Shown piece after piece: positions 58,800 through 64,000 of a stretch of DNA of 64,000 bases. The DNA is from Lycium barbarum (Eukaryota; Streptophyta; Magnoliopsida; Solanales; Solanaceae). The notes beneath the pieces were generated by a model. That model did not search any database, was not told the origin of the DNA, and saw only the letters and a list, made by a program, of their open reading frames with translations. A program made the translations under genes and the position numbers. The DNA lies in contig NC_083341.1 of NCBI RefSeq assembly GCF_019175385.1, positions 66,559,800 to 66,623,799 of the forward strand, given 5' to 3'. How positions within the stretch are numbered: the first letter of the stretch is position 1; each line of letters begins with the position of its first letter.

Positions 58800-61058
58800 T
58801 GTCACGACCCAGCCCCGTGGGCATCGACTGGTGCCCTATTTGGACACCCCAAATAGGCTTACATACCAAGTCGTCATATTATAGCTTAACTCAGATTTAA
58901 TATTCATCATTTTAAACAGAACTGAAAATAATTATTATCTTAAGCGGTCGCGCGTATAGAAATATCATATCAGAGCCAAAAGGGGTGGCGGAATATACAT
59001 CGCCGAATATATGCACATATACAAACATATGGGCCATCATGGCCGCTATAACAGACGGGAATGCATTAAGACGCAAATCATAAACAAAACGAACACATAC
59101 ACGACCCATGACCCACATATATGACTACAGGCCTCTACAAGTCATAACGGAAGCATATGACGGGACAGGGCCCCGCCGTACCCCAAATAGTCAAATATAC
59201 AGAAGCATATACATGACAAAAGACATATACCAAAATATGGGCTCCGGATCAAAGGAGCACTCTGTAGTAGCAGAATGTATGGCCTACACTGGCGGATCAC
59301 GAACTTCTGTACCTGCGGGTATGAAACGTAGGCCCCGAAGAAAGGGGGGTCAGTACGAAAGATGTACTGAGTATGTAAAGCATAGAGTACAGAAATCCAA
59401 ACCACAACTGAAGTGAAAGGTACAAAGAGAGAATACCGAATCAGTATATCAAAACCTGTGCTGAAAACATATGTACATAATGCAAATAAAAAGAAATCAT
59501 GCATAAGGCTTAGGAACGTGGTCACCACTCCGACGCTGGCGCCACAACACATCATACTCCAGAAAGTTTCAAATCTCTGTACAATCCCCGAACATGTCGT
59601 ATCATCATACATATCATATCATCAAACATAACATATGCCATATCACATCATAACGCCGTATGCAAACGGTACCCGACCCTATGGCGAGGTCTCGGGAACC
59701 GTAACACATCATACTGCCGAATATGTCATAGTACGCACGATCAAAAAACCGGCCCGAGATCCGGCGAACGATATCATAGTAACATGCACGAGCGGAGTAG
59801 TGAGAAACTAAATGCAATTTACATATAAAACATTTGTAAAGACTTGATACAATAGCATGACGGCAAGTTAGGTAGACTAGTTTGAACAACTGAACGATAT
59901 GAGGTCTGTCTCACAAAAGTACTTCTGAAATCGTATTTGTAGTTCAAAGTGTAAATCAGAATGTAATGGAGCAATTAGAACATTATTCTTTGGTAGCTAA
60001 AATCATAAACAAAAATCCCTTTTGATATCATACAAAAATAAGTCAAATAGGACAAACGAAGGAAGTCTCGGGGCTAGTGGGCCCACCTCGGGTCAAGTCG
60101 AGGTGGCGTACGTGATTTACAAACATTAGACTCTATGGAGTCATCCATGAAAGTTTCAGGACGATTCGGTTACGTTTGTGAAAGTTACGGATGTTTGAAC
60201 ATTTCTTTCTAACAAAACACAAGGGTTCTAATTCAATTTCATTGAATGAAATAACATCAAAATCGAACTCGGATTCCCATGAACAGAATCTTCCTCGAGG
60301 CTCAAATCACAACCTAGTACACCTAGGACATGCCAAAAGAAGGAATGGTAGGGCTTTACATACCTTATTTGCATTTCACGCTCGTCCGAACTCAAATCCC
60401 GTTTCCTCCAAAAACTACAATTGGTCATAATTACCAAATGTGAATTATAAGCTTTTAGGAATTCAATCTTAAACCCATATTTGTCTACAGAAATTTCGGC
60501 AGCGTTTCCCGTATAAATTCAACATCCCCGTGAATTAACTCGGCCAAGATATCAACAACAACACCCACAACAATACCAACAACATCAATAATCACTACAA
60601 AACACATCCTAACACAAATAGTCTTCCTCTCTACATAGTGCAACCGCTTCTATTCCAACTCCACACTTTCAAACTAATATCAACATTTCCATATTCGTTT
60701 ACTAATTTAAGACCATTTAAATACGATTCGGAAGCGTTTCACATTATTCTACAAAATGTACAAAAGTTCCACCAAAACCATCATTCGCCCAAAACCTTCA
60801 ATCTTCGACATAAACATTCACAACACATTTTCATCTTCTAGTTTCATGATTTACATTAACTTTCACATACTAATCACACTACCTCCCATTAATGCAAAAG
60901 ACTACATACAAGTCACATTAGCTTTTACAACACTTTCCAAATCAAGATTACAACTTCATTAAAATCATCATATTCTCATTTGCATCTTAGAATTCATATC
61001 AACAACAACTAAATCAGTGCATAGAACTTAGTTCACATGTCACACTACACACACAATG

Positions 61059-61089
<31 letters not shown>

Positions 61090-61582
61090 AGAGGACCCTT
61101 GAATTAGTAGAAATACCACAAGAAAATAATTTTTGGAACAAGATTTCAAGTAGTCAATTTTTCATGGACATGGCCGAATGGCCTATAGTTGTTGCTCTTC
61201 TTCTTTTATTTTCTCCTCATCTAATTTCTCTTGAAATTTCTAAGTGATAAGGCTCTCTTATATAATTTATCACATGATTTTTAATGACATGGGCTTGGGT
61301 CCCTCACTTTGGGCCATGGCCGGCCACCCTTCTTTTGGGCCTTTGTTTTTTTTTTTTTGTTTTTTTGTGATTTTCCTAACCCAATTGATTATGGGCCCCA
61401 TTTTGTAATTCCCGAAACTAATTTCCGAAATTTCCAATTTTTCCCTCGGCCTTCTTCCATATTTCCACATCAATATTTCATGAACATCACCTTGTATTAA
61501 ATAAAATAAAAACATAGCCTTATTTCTTACAAGTCAAAATTATTTCAAATTTTCCGAATGCACAAAAATACGGGATATAACA
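58800..61582 (-). mobile_element. Solo LTR H (2.78 kb)
   Basis: Starts TGTCACGACCCAGCCC and ends CGGGATATAACA, with duplication TTTCG at 58795-58799 and 61583-61587. It has the hairpin module at 59313-59370, a TATA-like TTATATAAG (minus) near 61258-61266, a worn palindrome near 60485-60502 and a (TG)n tract (61058-61090). No primer site, polypurine tract or gene. It resembles the LTR of El3 at its start. Confidence 0.92.
61058..61090. repeat. (TA)n(TG)n microsatellite in solo LTR H
   Basis: A short TATATA run turning into about eleven TG dinucleotides. Confidence 0.93.
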
Positions 61583-63119
61583 TTTCGGCACATTTCCCCT
61601 GTAAATACACCATCCCCGAGATTCCAACTCGGCCAATTTTATCAACAACAATCCGAGAATTTAACTCGACCAAAATATCAACAACAATACCAACAGTTAT
61701 TCTAACAATATCCACAACAACAATTCTAATAATCGTGCCAACAACATCAATAATCAAATCGAGACACATTCTAACATTAACAACCTTCATCGCACAATCC
61801 AACGGTATTTCATTTATATTCAATTCAATCACTTATAATGAAGCTAACACCAATGATCTCACATTCAAGTATTAATCCGAAATCTTTCTAACATGATTCA
61901 AGAATGCTTCTAACAATTCACATGACATTCCAACAACCCAATGAACATTTTTACTTTACCCGAAACCTTCCAAATGCGACACAACAACCACAATACATTC
62001 TCTTCTTCCAAATTCATGAACTATACCAACAATTCACACACTAACAACATTATTTTCCATAAGTGCAAGAACACTATATTCAATTCACATTAACTTCTAA
62101 AACAATTTTCCAACATTTACAACTTGAACTAGAATTATTAAACTTCCATTTCTCATCACAGATTCCATTACAACAATGAACAAAATACTAAATAAAATTA
62201 GCTCGTCATCCCTACACACTACAACACATATACACGGCCACACACACTACACATCAATATTTTCACAAACGATTACAACTTCATTTTCAACCATTAAATC
62301 CTCATTTTACATCATAGAATCCACAACACAACATCAATCAAATTACTAAATAAAATCAATTCATTTGTTCTACACATTACACCTATATTCGGCCACAACA
62401 TCAACCCACACGGCTACAACATAGCACCCACACTTTCATGAATTTCATCCATTTCTTCACTCTACCACATATACAAACCACCCACAACATATAAAAGGGA
62501 ATGAAACCTTACCTTTTTCCTTAACTCCACAACTTGGCTTGGGTTGCTCCTTGTAAGAATGAGTGGTTTTCTTGCTTCAACAACTATCCCATGTTAAAGA
62601 GGACCTTTGAATTAGTAGAAATGCTAGGAGAAAATATTTTTTTGAATCAAAATTGGATGCCTCTCTTTCCCTTGCTCATGGCCGAATAGGCCCCTTATGG
62701 TTTCCTCTCCAAGGTTCTTGAAAATTCTAAGGATGGAAATGAAAATATGACTACTTAGTCATCTTATATGCACATGTGTAATTAATTTATTTGGGCCAAG
62801 CCCACCCCAAGTGCACGGCCAACATGGCCCTTTTTATTCAAGCCCACTTCTTTTCTCTTCTCTTTTTTTTTGTTTATAATTCATGAAAATTATTTTCCTA
62901 ATTCCAAATTTTCCCTTAGCCTTCCACAATATTTCCATGAACTCTTTTATGAATTTCCCTTTTTACCCTTAGCCTTTCACAATATTTCCATACCAATAGT
63001 ACTCACAAATAATATTCACAAACAACTTGCACACTAAAATAGTTTTGGAAAATGGTCTCTCCTTCAACGTACCACGACTACCTTGAAGTATTCAAACGTA
63101 CAAAGTACGGGCTATAACA
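61583..63119 (-). repeat. 3' LTR of element I, second part
   Basis: It resumes at tttcggcacatttcccctg, the other half of the palindrome, and runs to CGGGCTATAACA. With the first part the LTR is about 3.59 kb. The content is A/C-rich with cggcc words, like S and El2. No gene is seen. Confidence 0.9.
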
Positions 63120-64000
63120 TCCTCCCCCCCCTTTAGAACATTCGTCCTCGAATGTTCAACTGATCTTAAGGAGACACTTCGGGGGGGGGGGGGGGGGGTC
63201 CCTCTTATAATTGTCCTTTCCTTCATGCCCATTCCTTATCTTTCACCCTATTTCATTTAGAATCAAACTTCTTAGTCTTTACATGAATCCTTATTCCATG
63301 TCATAGGTTCCTAATCCGCTGTGCCAACTCATGATCCTTGTACTCCCCAGATTATCTCTTCTCTGTTATTGTTTCGTCACCACACTTGACAGAAGCCACG
63401 CCTTTGGCGCGCAATCTTTACTTAACGATCCAATATGGCCACAGGCTATTCCATGCTCTCATTTGATCTACAATATTTCAGTCTCACTTATCATGCTATA
63501 AATATTCGTCTGTCTTTGGTGTTCTCCTTTCATCGCTCCCTGCTTCTTTATACCTTTGTCGCTATCCCCTTTTTAATTTTTCATTCTAAATATTCATCCA
63601 AAAATATATGTACGAAATGTTTCCTTATTTATTATCCCTTCACAGTCCAGTAATCCTTATGGTAGCTTATGATTTGAATTCGCCTAACTTCTTAGTTCAC
63701 AACACCTTTGAGTTCTTACTATAACTTTTTATTTATTTCCTTCCCTCACATTTTTCGACACAAGTATACTTGTCATTGACTTCTTTGTATTGGCGCTCAG
63801 TTCGTCCTTTGTTATTTCTTGTTGGCCCTCCGGTGGGGATTCCTTACAAATGTGATCGAGCATCGCTTCACATCGATGATTCATATAAATTCATAGCGTA
63901 TATTCTCATGTTCTGTATAATTAATGGTACATGAACCATTTTCTAGTATCCGACGAACTCTTCCGTTTTACTCATAGGTACTGCGTTCTTTCTTTCGGTC
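63120..64000 (-). mobile_element. Element I interior, polypurine side, cut by window end
   Basis: Polypurine tract (plus cctccccccccctttag) and hairpin AACATTCGTCCTCGAATGTT (63137-63156) identify the interior. It follows the El2 interior (for example ttccttatctttcaccttg at about 33220). Unlike El1-El3 it keeps a worn chromodomain piece on the minus strand near 63363-63450 (gcttctgtcaagtg, gaaacaataacag), alignable with D at 23310-23400. A run of 18 G is at 63181-63198. The 5S-derived segment, if present, would be beyond the end. Confidence 0.8.

Overview
This is plant nuclear DNA made almost entirely of nested LTR retrotransposons. I see no host gene, tRNA or CRISPR. The recognisable proteins are decayed Ty3/gypsy Gag-Pol fragments: a CX2CX4HX4C knuckle, reverse transcriptase with FIDD, RNase H, a DDE integrase, a GPY/F-like YIGP motif and a C-terminal chromodomain. 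This combination fits a chromovirus of the Tekay/Del type. Initiator-Met tRNA primer sites (TGGTATCAGAGC), 5-bp target duplications and AT-rich composition fit a dicot. The protein flavour suggests an asterid, probably Solanaceae, but that is an inference.

Layout. Element D (minus strand) has its 3' LTR split into 1-679 and 21287-22987, with a worn pol-gag at 22988-27106. Element B (680-21286, minus) sits inside that LTR with duplication GGTAA. B is itself interrupted by solo LTR S (2557-5514, duplication GAAGA) and by the plus-strand non-autonomous element El1 (11000-18884). After D comes a truncated plus-strand LTR, E (27107-29132). Element C (29133-53465, minus) has a broken left LTR holding the complete non-autonomous element El2 (29769-37784). 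Its pol holds El3 (40534-47622, duplication CTGCC), and its full 5' LTR is at 51035-53465. C is abutted by a gag scrap of element F (53466-53929), then element G (LTR 53930-56393, chromodomain tail to 56742). The 3' LTR of element I follows (56743-63119), carrying solo LTR H (58800-61582, duplication TTTCG). I continues past the window end.

Two groups interact. B, C, D, F and G are gag-pol elements with LTRs near 2.4 kb where measurable, all now defective. El1, El2, El3, I and the LTRs S, E and H have LTRs of about 2.8-3.8 kb, and no gag-pol is visible where an interior survives. They share with the gag-pol group the primer site, a leader stem-loop, a hairpin before the polypurine tract and a three-hairpin LTR module. 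They are best read as LARD-like parasites mobilised by chromovirus proteins.

The most unusual feature is a 5S rRNA-derived segment in the interior of all three non-autonomous elements whose interior is visible (14322-14422, 33858-33964, 45255-45370). It always lies in the element's own transcriptional sense and keeps the 5S internal promoter boxes best. El3 also carries an unrecognised 171-codon acidic, proline-rich reading frame. Coordinates and pairings were read by eye; no alignment or database search was run.
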